This document shows positions 36,543 to 46,300 of a stretch of 64,000 bases of DNA, in pieces. How positions within the stretch are numbered: position 1 is the first letter of the stretch; every line of letters begins with the position of its first letter. The notes beneath the pieces were generated by a model. It saw nothing but the letters and a program-made list of their open reading frames with translations, did not search any database and was not told where the DNA came from. The translations under genes were made by a program, and so were the position numbers. The DNA comes from Bacteroidota bacterium. Lineage in GTDB: Bacteria; Bacteroidota; Bacteroidia; Bacteroidales; CAIWKO01. Location of the stretch: contig JBAXND010000014.1 of the NCBI GenBank assembly GCA_037133915.1, positions 26,600-90,599 of the forward strand, written 5' to 3'.

Positions 36543-37217
36543 ATGAAGCTTCTTTTAATTGAGGATGAACCGGGTTTAGCCTGTAACATACGTGATTTTC
36601 TCACAAGCGAAGGATATATTTGTCAGGTTGCTGATACGTATGATTTGGGGCTAGAAAAAGTTTCCCTGTACGAATATGATTGTGTACTTGTGGATATTAC
36701 ATTGCCTGGTGGCAGCGGTCTGGGTATTATTGAACGCCTAAAGCAGATTGCCCCGTCAACGGGTGTAATAATTATTTCGGCAAAGAATTCATTAACGGAT
36801 AAACTGGCCGGTCTTGATCTAGGTGCCGATGATTACCTCACAAAGCCATTTCATATTGCCGAACTAAATTCTCGTGTAAAATCTGTGATTAGACGCAGGG
36901 CTTTTGACGGTAAAAAGGATGTAATTTTTGAAGAAATAAGAATTATACCCGATCAACAAGCCGTTTTTGTGTTAGGAAATGAAATAAAACTTACACGAAA
37001 AGAATACGATCTTCTACTGTTTTTCATCGTCAATAGAAATAGAGTACTCACTCGTGAATCTATTGCAGAACATTTATGGGGAGACGAGGCCGATACTGCC
37101 GACTCATTCAATTTCCTTTACTCACAGGTCAAAAACGTCCGAAAAAAAATTGTGGATGCAGGCGGTACCGATCACATCCAGACTATTTATGGCATAGGAT
37201 ATAAATTCGGAATTTAA
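36543..37217 (+). CDS. OmpR-family response regulator
   Basis: 224 aa. Receiver domain with acidic pair E7/D8, phospho-acceptor D51 (LVDITLPGGSG), and conserved Lys in YLTKPF (~101). C-terminal winged-helix domain with KEYDLLLFFIVNRNRVLTRESIAEHLWG and YSQVKNVRKKIVDAGG. It overlaps the histidine kinase start (TAATG), forming a two-gene operon. I infer it controls the neighbouring metal-efflux and PepSY-like genes through the shared box at 36503, 39298 and 39733. Confidence 0.93.
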   Translation: MKLLLIEDEPGLACNIRDFLTSEGYICQVADTYDLGLEKVSLYEYDCVLVDITLPGGSGLGIIERLKQIAPSTGVIIISAKNSLTDKLAGLDLGADDYLTKPFHIAELNSRVKSVIRRRAFDGKKDVIFEEIRIIPDQQAVFVLGNEIKLTRKEYDLLLFFIVNRNRVLTRESIAEHLWGDEADTADSFNFLYSQVKNVRKKIVDAGGTDHIQTIYGIGYKFGI

Positions 37218-38464
37218 TGAAACTCCTGACAAAAACTGCACTTGTTTATATTGCCGCAACTCTGTTGCTTTTTTTTGCAGGGGGTGTCATTTTCTATTTT
37301 CAGCTTAAACGCCTTGCCGACGAAGAAGTCACTGAAACCCTCCGATCAGACAAAAAAAAGATTACTGAATACTACCTTTTACATGGTTCATTACCCAATA
37401 ATCACGTTCTTTTTTCAGGTAAGATAGACACTACGCGAGTAGTCCCTGCAGCAGAATATATACATGACACGATGATCTACGATCAAGGGGAGGAAGAATT
37501 TCTTGAATATAAGGTGCTTGCGTTTTCGATGAAAAACAGGAACACTTCATTCAATGTGCTTCTGAGCGTTCCTTCTTTTGAATCGGAAGACTTAATTAAT
37601 ACTATTGGATATACTTTACTCGCTATTGCCGCAGTATTAGTGGTGATGCTGTTGGTGATTAACGGGGTGTTCTCACTGCGATTATGGAAGCCCTTTTTTA
37701 ATACCCTTAATGAAATAAAGAAACTTGATTTGAATGAACGAGACACTCTTGATCTCCCTGACGTTAAAACAAAAGAGTTCAGGATGCTGAATGAAGAGAT
37801 CCGCGAAATGGCAAAAAAGGCCAAAATGAACTATATACAACTACGGGCTTTTACTGAAAATGCATCTCACGAATTACAAACGCCACTAGCATCCTTACTG
37901 CTGGATAGCGAGCGGTTGCTGCAAAATGAGAACATTTCTGAAGATATGGCTTTGAGCGTTCACCGGATGTATAATACGGTCTTAAGATTAAGTAAGATCA
38001 ATGAAGTTCTGCTGTTACTGGCAAAAATCAACAATGACCAGTTTCCAAAATCTTCTGTAGATATTGGATCTATAGTAAAAGAAAAGCTTGCATTTTATAA
38101 AGAACGGATTCTTTTTAAAAAACTCGATGTGAATATTGATATCAGGGAATCATTGCATATACTAATGAGTCCGGAATTAGCCGATATTTTTATCGAGAAT
38201 CTTTTATCAAATGCTATTAGGCATAATATTGAGAACGGGAGCATCAGGATTAACATTAGCCTTCATGAAATTGCAATTTCAAATTCAGGGGTGCCGCTGC
38301 TTGTAAATCCGGAAACTTTGTTTGAACGCTTCAGAAAAAACGATCAGTCTTCATCATCGTCCGGACTTGGATTGGCAATTGTAAAGCAAATAGCTGATCT
38401 GTATAAGTTCTCTGCCAAGTACAGTTATTCTGAAATGGAACATAGAGTCATAGTAATGTTGTAA
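37217..38464 (+). CDS. Membrane sensor histidine kinase
   Basis: 415 aa. Two membrane helices (~8-28 and ~132-152) enclose a ~100-residue periplasmic sensor domain. Then a HAMP-like linker, the H-box FTENASHELQTPLAS (H218), N-box FIENLLSNAIRHNIENGS and G-box SSSSGLGLAIVKQI. It phosphorylates the response regulator it overlaps. Cys/His/Met residues that would bind metal in the sensor domain are few, so the stimulus may be periplasmic damage or metal-loaded partner proteins rather than free metal. Confidence 0.92.
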   Translation: MKLLTKTALVYIAATLLLFFAGGVIFYFQLKRLADEEVTETLRSDKKKITEYYLLHGSLPNNHVLFSGKIDTTRVVPAAEYIHDTMIYDQGEEEFLEYKVLAFSMKNRNTSFNVLLSVPSFESEDLINTIGYTLLAIAAVLVVMLLVINGVFSLRLWKPFFNTLNEIKKLDLNERDTLDLPDVKTKEFRMLNEEIREMAKKAKMNYIQLRAFTENASHELQTPLASLLLDSERLLQNENISEDMALSVHRMYNTVLRLSKINEVLLLLAKINNDQFPKSSVDIGSIVKEKLAFYKERILFKKLDVNIDIRESLHILMSPELADIFIENLLSNAIRHNIENGSIRINISLHEIAISNSGVPLLVNPETLFERFRKNDQSSSSSGLGLAIVKQIADLYKFSAKYSYSEMEHRVIVML

Positions 38465-38517
38465 TATTGTGTTGTCAGGGCGCCATTTTCATTATAAAAG
38501 TTACCAAAAACGATTCC

Positions 38518-38830
38518 GTGAAAATATTCACTAAATATCCGCTGGCATTTTCCTTGATATTTTTCATTGTAATTTGCGGGTGTAAAAAAACAAATACAAA
38601 AGGGCTGACGAATCTTAATAATAATGTGATTGCTGTTCTCGGACACCGTGGTTCGGGAATTAGTTTTGGAAGTACTTACCCTATGAATACTCTTGAAAGT
38701 ATTGAGGCAGGAATAGATATAATGGGCGCTGATGGGATGGAAATAGATGCTCAGCTAACCAAAGATAAACAACTAATTCTATATCATGGACCTGAATTAT
38801 CGGAAATAACATCTTACGGTGGTTTAAGCA
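38518..38830 (+). pseudogene. Truncated glycerophosphodiester phosphodiesterase lipoprotein
   Basis: GTG start at 38518. Lipobox FIVICGC, then the GDPD signature VLGHRGSG ... YPMNTLESIEAGI ... GADGMEIDAQLTKDKQLILYHG, which carries the family's active-site His-Arg and Glu-x-Asp. After ~100 residues the frame leaves the family (SRNFCLMKFLTLPTPA) and ends at 38877. The catalytic half is present but ~150 or more residues are missing. It is joined to an outer-membrane protein fragment in another frame. Confidence 0.7.
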
Positions 38831-39227
38831 GGAATTTCTGCTTAATGAAATTTTTGACGCTACCTACACCCGCATAGAACGCTGGGGGAACATTTCCACG
38901 ACGCTTACTGCAAATCATTTTATCAATCATCCATCGCGGTATCGTTTTGATATTACAGGACATATGGATTTTCATATCGCGCAGGGCTTGTTCCTGAATC
39001 TTGTTGGAAATTTATCATACATCAAAAATCAACGTTCAATAAGCAATGTAGGGTTAACACCCGAAGAAATAATTTTGCAACACAAGGAAATTCTTACAGA
39101 CTACAGTTATGGATTGCGGATTGGGATTACATACACCTTTGGCGCTATTTTTAACAATATTGTAAATCCTCGCTATGAGAGCGGAATCACCATTGATCCC
39201 GAAGTAACAGATATTTTAGGTAAATAA
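38825..39227 (+). pseudogene. C-terminal fragment of an outer-membrane beta-barrel protein
   Basis: In frame 3, from the point where GDPD homology ends: FLLNEIFDATYTRIERWGNISTTLTANHF ... FDITGHMDFHIAQGLFLNLVGNLSYIKNQ ... SYGLRIGITYTFGAIFNN, alternating strands typical of a barrel end. No start, so it is a remnant. It meets the gdpD fragment at about base 38,825. Confidence 0.6.
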
Positions 39228-39297
39228 TTACCGCTTTACGATTGAAAGCGGCTATAACCAACGATCGCCCAATGTCAATCAATTTTAAGTTTGATTT

Positions 39298-39333
39298 ATT
39301 CCCAATTCGATACAGAATTTACTCTTATTTTTA
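39298..39333 (+). promoter_or_regulatory. Shared regulatory box and -7 element before the PepSY-like lipoprotein
   Basis: ATTCC-N3-TT-N3-TACAGAAT (39298-39318), 7 bases, then TATTTTTA (39326-39333). Inside it, AATTC-N6-GAATT forms an inverted repeat. Confidence 0.55.
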
Positions 39334-39358
39334 CTTCCGAACACTAGAAACTTAAAAA

Positions 39359-39706
39359 ATGAAAAAACTGTTTATTATTCTTGCTTGTGCTGTCATCTTG
39401 GTTTCATGCGAAAAACGGAAAGAAAACAAAAACTCGTGTCCTGTTGTGCCTGCAGAGGCAGTTCCTGTTTCCGTAAATAGTGCATTTCAGGAAAAATATC
39501 CCAATGTTGTCGCTGAAAAATGGTTTAATAAGGATAACACTGGCTATTGCGTTCTGATAACATTAAATGGCCAAAAGAAATTATGCCAGTTTAACACCGA
39601 TGGCTCTTTTGTGAACGAACAAACAGATATTGAACAGCAAGGTGACCATCAGGATAATAACGATAATAATTCCAGTTGCGAATGCGATACAGGCGATAAG
39701 GATTGA
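39359..39706 (+). CDS. PepSY-like lipoprotein (115 aa)
   Basis: 115 aa, lipobox VILVSC (C17). VNSAFQEKYPNVVAEKWFNKDNTGYCVLITLNGQKKLCQFNTDGSFV matches the half-unit of PepSY-like/DUF2874 proteins. The tail is acidic and Cys-containing (NNSSCECDTGDKD), perhaps metal binding. It carries the shared regulatory box 41 bases upstream of the start. Function unknown; likely a periplasm-facing protein under the island's two-component system. Confidence 0.65.
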   Translation: MKKLFIILACAVILVSCEKRKENKNSCPVVPAEAVPVSVNSAFQEKYPNVVAEKWFNKDNTGYCVLITLNGQKKLCQFNTDGSFVNEQTDIEQQGDHQDNNDNNSSCECDTGDKD

Positions 39707-39732
39707 TTCTGGCCTGCGGTATAAAGCCTGCC

Positions 39733-39768
39733 ATTCCCAATTCACTACAGAATTGCGAAATACATTTG
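39733..39768 (+). promoter_or_regulatory. Shared regulatory box and -7 element before the PepSY-like gene at 39795
   Basis: ATTCC-N3-TT-N3-TACAGAAT (39733-39753), 7 bases, then TACATTTG (39761-39768, a perfect TAnnTTTG). No -33 TTTG is present, which fits an activated promoter. Confidence 0.6.
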
Positions 39769-39794
39769 TACTCTAAAACTTAAAAACTTTCAAA

Positions 39795-40256
39795 ATGAAA
39801 AAACTTTTGATTCTCGTTTTTGCAGGCATGCTTGCAAGTTGTTCGTACGGACAAAAACTCAATGAAGCCAATGTTCCGTCGAATGTAAAAATAAAGATGG
39901 TCGCATCGTTTCCGGATGCTAAATCTGTAAAATGGAGCAAAGAAGATAATAACTTCGAAGCGGAATTTACTTTGAATAAACAGGAAATGTCATGCGTGAT
40001 TAGCGCTACGGCAGAATTGCTGGAAACCGAAACGGAAATGGCCGTTAAAGACCTGCCCGCTAATATTAAATCAAACATTGAGACAACCTATCCCGGCAGC
40101 AAGATCAATGAAGCCGCAAAAATTGAAAAGAAAGGTATAATCACTTATGAGGCAGAAGCGAAGATTGGCGCCGATTCCTATGATCTCATTTATGATAAGG
40201 ACGGAATTTTTATTTCCAAAACAAAAAATTCTGAGGCTGATGAAGACAAAGACTGA
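39795..40256 (+). CDS. PepSY-like periplasmic protein (153 aa)
   Basis: 153 aa, lipoprotein or signal peptide (MLASCSYGQ). Two PepSY-like halves: VKIKMVASFPDAKSVKWSKEDNNFEAEFTLN and IKSNIETTYPGSKINEAAKIEKKGIITYEAEAKIG. Acidic tail. Such proteins are common beside Bacteroidetes two-component systems; their ligand is not established. The next gene starts inside its 3' end (overlap 17 bases), so they are one operon. Confidence 0.72.
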   Translation: MKKLLILVFAGMLASCSYGQKLNEANVPSNVKIKMVASFPDAKSVKWSKEDNNFEAEFTLNKQEMSCVISATAELLETETEMAVKDLPANIKSNIETTYPGSKINEAAKIEKKGIITYEAEAKIGADSYDLIYDKDGIFISKTKNSEADEDKD

Positions 40257-41082
40257 TTTTATTGTCGAACTCAAAACTATAATTTCCGCACTTTTTGTTT
40301 TCCTTGGATTATTCATCTTCTGTCAAGCCAATGCGCAACAGCCGCTTGAAACAGAAACCGGGCAACTACTGAAAGCAAAGTCTTTGGAATGGGAAAATAC
40401 GTTTGAATATCAACTTTCAGGCGAAGGAAAAGAGGCGGCGTATCCAATGGCCATTGCTTATGGCATCTCTGATTATTGGGAATTATTGGTAGAGCCTGTT
40501 TTCTATACCAATATTAGTCCCAAGCACGGTAAAAGCACCACCGGTATCGGAGATGCTGAAGTGACACTTACATGGAATTTTATTCATGAAAAGAAATACT
40601 GTCCGGCCATTGCTGTTGCAGGTGAAGTGAAGATACCAACCGCGCACAACAAATTAATAGGTACAGGAATGACAGATTATACCGTTTATTTGGTCGCCAG
40701 TAAAAAGATTGGGAAATTTAACTTCCATGGAAATATCGGGTATACTTTTCTTGGAAATCCTGATACGATTAAAATTGATAACATAATTGATTATGCCTTT
40801 GCAACAGAATTTCATCTAAGCAAAAGGATTGACCTGCTTGCCGAAGTTGTCGGAAACACGAGCTCAATGTCCGAATCACCTGATAATATTAATTCTTCGC
40901 CGGAGAATGCTGCAAATATTTCACCTGAATTGGCCGGTGGAGAACTTACAGGCATGATCGGGGCGAGGTTTTATATTAAACCACAGTTTTTTATTGCGCT
41001 TGGAGTTACCTATGATAATAATAACGCCTTGTTATACCGCCCAGGGTTTACGTACATTTTCAATTATAAAAAGGAAGAATAG
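40240..41082 (+). CDS. Outer-membrane beta-barrel, phenol_MetA_deg/transporter-like
   Basis: 280 aa from the ATG at 40240, overlapping the PepSY-like gene. Signal peptide ends at FCQANAQ. LEWENTFEYQLSG ... YPMAIAYGISDYWELLVEPVFYTN ... GIGDAEVTLTWNFIHEK ... VAGEVKIPTAHNKLIGTGMTDYTVYLVASKK ... GARFYIKPQFFIALGVTYDNNN ... PGFTYIFNY is a clear antiparallel-strand pattern of the MetA-type barrel family, usually found near efflux systems. Probably an outer-membrane pore; substrate unknown. A strong terminator follows. Confidence 0.72.
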   Translation: MKTKTDFIVELKTIISALFVFLGLFIFCQANAQQPLETETGQLLKAKSLEWENTFEYQLSGEGKEAAYPMAIAYGISDYWELLVEPVFYTNISPKHGKSTTGIGDAEVTLTWNFIHEKKYCPAIAVAGEVKIPTAHNKLIGTGMTDYTVYLVASKKIGKFNFHGNIGYTFLGNPDTIKIDNIIDYAFATEFHLSKRIDLLAEVVGNTSSMSESPDNINSSPENAANISPELAGGELTGMIGARFYIKPQFFIALGVTYDNNNALLYRPGFTYIFNYKKEE

Positions 41083-41126
41083 CAACAGGGAACCAGTCAA
41101 GAAGATATAGACAGCAGGTAATCGAC

Positions 41127-41163
41127 CCGCCTTTCATTGCAATTGGGTGAAAGGCGGTTTTTT
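41127..41163 (+). terminator. Terminator after the beta-barrel gene
   Basis: CCGCCTTTCA/TGAAAGGCGG, a perfect 10-bp stem with an 11-nt loop and six T. It lies 25 bases before the second TolC gene, whose -7-like element TATCTTTA (41172-41179) is right after it. Confidence 0.88.
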
Positions 41164-41187
41164 AAATTAATTATCTTTACATCCTGT

Positions 41188-42435
41188 ATGATGAAAAAAC
41201 TTTTGCTCATATTGTTTTATGTAACCGGGCTTTCCTGCATTGCAGCAGGACAGGCACCCATGCAAACTCTTGAATATTATTTGCAGACCGGCATAAGCAA
41301 TAGCCCGTCATTAAAGGATTTTAGCAATCAACAAAGCGCACTTCACTACGATAGCCTGCTGGTTAGAATATCCCGCAAGCCGCAAATCAGTGCCAACGGA
41401 ATTATGCTCGCGGCACCGGTGATTAATGGTTATGGCTATGATGAAGCAATTACGAACGGAAATACATTTTCTGCAGTTGTTGGATTTTCGCAGGAACTTC
41501 TTGTAAAAAGGACAAATCAGAATCAATACGAGAACATACATTTACTGGGTCGTTCAGTACAAAACAGCTCACAACTCACACGCCGGGAACTGAAACGTCA
41601 AATAGCCAATCAATTCATCACCGTTTGGGCATCAGGTAAAGAAGTAGCATACAATTATGAAGTGCTTGCAATGCTTCAGGAGCAGGAAAATGTTGTGAAA
41701 CAACTTGCAGGGCAAGGCTTGTATAACAAGGCCGAGTATCTTGCAATGCAGATAGAGATACAAACGCAGCAGATAAATATCAAGCAGCTAAAGCTGGCAT
41801 ACATTCAGGGTCTTTTTGAAATGAATCGTATTTGCGGGATTACGGATACAACCGTATATTCGTTGACAGAGCCGGCGATAAATCCGGTTAAGGAAAATCC
41901 TCAGCAATTACCTTTTTTTGAACAGTTTCGGATTGACAGCCTGAAAACACAGAATGAAATGGAGATGACGCGGCTGAAATACATCCCCAAGCTTAGTTGG
42001 TATGCCGACGCCGGGCTGAATAATACCGATCCGATGCTTATTCATAAGAATTTTGGATTTAGCGCTGGATTGAATTTCTCGATGCCGCTGAATTCAGGAA
42101 AACAGAAAAATCTTGAATTGTCAAAGTTGAGCCTGATAGAAGACAGCCGTAAGACCTACAAAGAATTCTTCAGCAAGCAATACACAATGCAGGTGTCCCA
42201 GTTACGAGCGCAGATCAGCCAGTATGATTCGCTAATTGCAATGACGGAACTGCAGGTCGCGCCTTACAAAGAACTGTTAGATGCCGACCGTCTCCTGATA
42301 AATACAGGGAGCATCTCTGTGATTGATTTCATAACCGTCCTTCGGAATTTTGTGGAAGTCAGACGCAACAAGTCTTCTTTACTGACTCAACGCTTGCTGT
42401 TGTTGAATGAGCTGAGCTATTGGCTGGGCAATTGA
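41188..42435 (+). CDS. TolC family efflux channel, second RND set
   Basis: 415 aa from the ATG at 41188 (a second ATG follows directly). Signal peptide ends at AAGQ. Two-repeat TolC pattern: LEYYLQTGISNSPSLKDFSNQQSAL, RRELKRQIANQFITVWASGKEVAYNYEVLAMLQEQE, and VAPYKELLDADRLLINTGSISVIDFITVLRNFVEVRRNK at the end. It precedes the adaptor by 26 bases. It forms the outer-membrane duct of the second pump. Confidence 0.85.
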   Translation: MMKKLLLILFYVTGLSCIAAGQAPMQTLEYYLQTGISNSPSLKDFSNQQSALHYDSLLVRISRKPQISANGIMLAAPVINGYGYDEAITNGNTFSAVVGFSQELLVKRTNQNQYENIHLLGRSVQNSSQLTRRELKRQIANQFITVWASGKEVAYNYEVLAMLQEQENVVKQLAGQGLYNKAEYLAMQIEIQTQQINIKQLKLAYIQGLFEMNRICGITDTTVYSLTEPAINPVKENPQQLPFFEQFRIDSLKTQNEMEMTRLKYIPKLSWYADAGLNNTDPMLIHKNFGFSAGLNFSMPLNSGKQKNLELSKLSLIEDSRKTYKEFFSKQYTMQVSQLRAQISQYDSLIAMTELQVAPYKELLDADRLLINTGSISVIDFITVLRNFVEVRRNKSSLLTQRLLLLNELSYWLGN

Positions 42436-42461
42436 TTTTTTTATTTGTAAAAGAGAAATGT

Positions 42462-43382
42462 ATGATGAATAAGTTTCGCCCGTATATTTTGGTTCTCGCT
42501 CTCTTTGGTATGATTGCCTCATGCAATTCACCTGTTGACAATGCCGCGGATAGTGCGACAGAGTCCATCACGCCTGTAACAGTCGCCAATGTCAATAAGG
42601 AAACCCTTGAAGAGACCGTTGACTTCAATGCTACATCTTCCTTTCTTGACAAAAGCAGTGTCAGGTCACCCATCAGCGGGTATATTAAACAGGTGTTGGT
42701 GAACCTCGGCAGCACCTTGAAAAAAGGCGATATCATGTTCTATGTTCAGACCAAAGAAGGCCTGGCACTTGAAGGAAAACAGCGCGACAGTATCGGCAAT
42801 TTTGCCGGTATTATTAAAGTCAGTGCACCCGCTTACGGACAGATTACCGCTTCAAATATTCAGCAAGGCGATTATGTGCAGGAAGGGCAGGAGTTGTCAA
42901 CAATATCTTCGCTGAGCAGCCTCGTCTTTATCCTTGAGGTTCCTTATGATCAGCATGCATACGTTACTTCAGGGAAACATTGCAGAATCACATTGCCCGA
43001 TGGTAAAGTGATCACAGCCACCGTTGGGGCAAAGCTTTCAACAATTGAACCGCTTGCGCAGACAGAAAAATTTATCCTAAATCCTGAAGGTACGTTAAGC
43101 TTGCCGGAAAACCTTGTTGCCGTTGTTCATTTCACCAAGAATCTAAAACCCAATGCAGTCACAGTGCCGAAAGAAGCTGTATTATGTGATGAAGCCCAGA
43201 CCAACTGGTGGGTCATGAAACTTATCTCCGATAGCCTCGCAGTTAAGGTTCCTGTGTCGAAAGGAATAGAAACAGACAAAAGTGTCGAAATTATAGCTCC
43301 GCTTTTCACACCGGAGGATCGTATCGTTGTAACCGGAAGCTATGGATTGTCGGATACTGCAAAAATACACATCATAAAATGA
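42462..43382 (+). CDS. RND efflux adaptor lipoprotein, second set
   Basis: 306 aa from the ATG at 42462 (a second ATG at 42465), lipobox GMIASC. Short adaptor: SPISGYIKQVLVNLGSTLKKGDIMFYVQTKE, APAYGQITASNIQQGDYVQEGQELSTISSLSSLVFILEVPYDQHAYV, then a barrel region. There is almost no helical hairpin, so it is shorter than usual. Its stop overlaps the pump start by 4 bases (ATGA). Confidence 0.85.
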   Translation: MMNKFRPYILVLALFGMIASCNSPVDNAADSATESITPVTVANVNKETLEETVDFNATSSFLDKSSVRSPISGYIKQVLVNLGSTLKKGDIMFYVQTKEGLALEGKQRDSIGNFAGIIKVSAPAYGQITASNIQQGDYVQEGQELSTISSLSSLVFILEVPYDQHAYVTSGKHCRITLPDGKVITATVGAKLSTIEPLAQTEKFILNPEGTLSLPENLVAVVHFTKNLKPNAVTVPKEAVLCDEAQTNWWVMKLISDSLAVKVPVSKGIETDKSVEIIAPLFTPEDRIVVTGSYGLSDTAKIHIIK

Positions 43383-46300
43383 AAGACGGGAAAGGGTTTT
43401 CGGATTATAAGGTCCCGGTAATGGTCATTATGCTGCTTATTATAGCGGGTGGCATCTTCGTTTATCAGCAAATTCAAACGTCTCTTTTCCCTGAAATTAC
43501 GTTTCCAAAGATTAAGATTATTGCTGACTGCGGATTACAGCCTGCCGACAAAATGATGATTACCGTTACAAAGCCCCTTGAGAATGCCATAAAGCAAGTA
43601 CCGAACCTGAAAACCGTTCGAAGTATTACCAGCCGCGGAAGCTGCGAAATATCTGCCTTCTTCAACTGGAATTCCGATATCAATCTTTGCCAGCAATTGA
43701 TGGAGTCACGAATTGCCGAGATCAAAAATGATTTGCCCGACGGCACACAGCTTACTGTTGAGCAGATGAATCCTTCTATTCTGCTCATCATGGGATTTAA
43801 GTTGGAAAGCAATTCAAAGGATTCCATTGCACTGAATCTAATAGCAAACAATATCATCAAGCCATATATTTCTCAGGTGAATGGTGTATCGGCAGTACGC
43901 ATTCTCGGCGGGAAGAACAAAGAGTATTATGTTACACTCGACCAGAATAAAATGAGCTCTTTTTCCATCACTCCGCAGATGGTGCAGGAAGCTATTGGGC
44001 GGGCGAATTTTATCTCCTCAAATGGTTTTGTGAGCGATTATCACCGCATGTATCTTGCCCTTACCGATGCCGTTTTTGATAATAAAGAGGATATTGAAAA
44101 TTGTGTACTGCGCAGCGATGGCAAGCGTGTGATTAAAGTAAAAGATATAGCGAGTGTTGGTGTGGGAGTACGGCCGGAATATGTTAAGATCAATGCAGAC
44201 GGCAAGGAATCTCTGCTGATTGGAATTGTGAAACAGCCCAACGCCAACCTGCTCACAGTATCAGAAGATCTGGAAAAGAAAGTTACCGAGCTGAAAACCA
44301 TCCTGCCAAAGGGTGTCGTTATACAACCCTATTATGTGCAGGCTGATTTTGTGAAAGGCGCGATGCGGAGCGTTACCGATAGCTTATGGATCGGACTTTT
44401 ACTTGCATTATTTGTCGTTTTCCTTTACCTGCGTTCCGTTAAGGCGGGACTAACCATTTTGTTTACTATCCCGGTAACACTTGGATTGACGCTGATTGTC
44501 CTTTACGCCTGTGGCTACACGATTAACATCATGACTCTGGGCGCTATTGCCGCATCCATCGGTCTGATAATTGATGATGCTATTGTGCTTGTTGAACAAT
44601 TTCATCGAACGCATGAACTGCATCCTGCGGAAAAAAGCAGTTGGCTGGTGTCAACGTCTATCAAACAATTATTCCCGTCCATGCTTGGATCGTCCATCAG
44701 CACGATTGTAATATTTATTCCATTCTTTTTGATGAGTGGTGTGGCCGGCGCTTATTTCAAGGTGCTTACTACGACCATGATCATCACACTGGTTTGTTCG
44801 TTCTTTGTTACATGGATTGGCCTTAGATATTTTTATGTTTTCCTGCATCGTGATAAGACAAGAATAACAGAGTCAATACCTGCAGTGATACGTCCGAAAA
44901 AATGGATATCCTATTTTTCACGTAATCCAGTTTGGAGTATCATTTTTATTGTGCTTCTACTGGCTTCATCTGCCTTGTTATTTACGAAACTTGAAAAAGG
45001 TTTTCTTCCCGAAATGGATGAAGGTTCCATTGTGCTGGATTATGTTTCACCACCGGGAACATCGCTGGAAGAAACCGACCGTATGCTGAAGGAAGTTGAG
45101 AAGATTATTGCCAAAATACCGGAAGTGGAAAGCTACTCGCGACGAACCGGAACACAGATGGGGTTTTTTATTACGGAACCCAACACAGGCGATTATCTGA
45201 TACAATTAAAAACTCAGAGAAGCCGCACTACAGAAGAAGTCACAAGCGAACTTCGTCAGCGCATTGAAGCCACGCAGCCGGCATTGCGTGTGGATTTTGG
45301 GCAAGTGATAGGCGATATGCTGGGCGACCTGATGGCTTCGGTACAGCCTGTCGAGATTAAAATTTTCGGTGATGATCATGAAAAATTAAAGGAAATTGCC
45401 GGTCAAGTCTCGGCTGTTGTTGAAGCAACGCCCGGCACAGCCGATGTATTCGATGGCATAACCGTTGTTGGCCCGGCTATAAATGTGCAGCCCGATCAGT
45501 CAAAACTGGCACTGTACCAGATCTCGCCGGCCGATTTTCAGAGTCAGGTAAAATTACAGCTCGAAGGTTTGGAATGTGGCAGCATTCCGGAAAAAGAACA
45601 GCTAACTGCAATCCGGCTTCTGTATCCCGGAACATTTAAATTGCCCATTAGTAAGCTATCCGGACAAAATATATTTCTTCCAACTGGAAAACTTTTGCCA
45701 ATGTCGTCAGTGGCCGATATTCATATTGACGAAGGTGACGTAGAGATAGAACGCGAAAATCTTCAGACAATGGTGGCCGTTACCGGACGTCTTGAGAACC
45801 GTGATCTGGGCGGCGTAATGAAAGATATTCAAACTAATGTCAAGCATAAGGTTAATACGCCTAAGGGTTACCATATTGATTATGGGGGCGCTTATGCCGA
45901 ACAGCAGCAATCATTCAAGGAGCTGCTTATGATTCTTTTTCTTGCAAGTTCATTGGTCTTTTTGCTGATACTGATTCTTTTCAAAGATTTAAAAGCATCG
46001 CTGCTCATTTTATTTATTTCTGTAATTGGCGCCGGGGGAAGTGTACTGGCACTTTTCCTGACAGGCACGCCGCTTAATGTGGGCAGCTATACCGGCCTGA
46101 TTATGATTGTGGGAATAGTTGGCGAAAATGCTATTTTCACGTTTAGGCAATTCACGCAATGTCGGCTGGATATGGACATCAGAACAGCCATTAATACGGC
46201 TGTTTCTTTGCGTTTACGCCCGAACCTGATGACAGCCTTCGGAGCTATTATTGCCTTAATGCCGCTGGCACTGGGCATAGGAACAGGTTCGCAGTTACAT

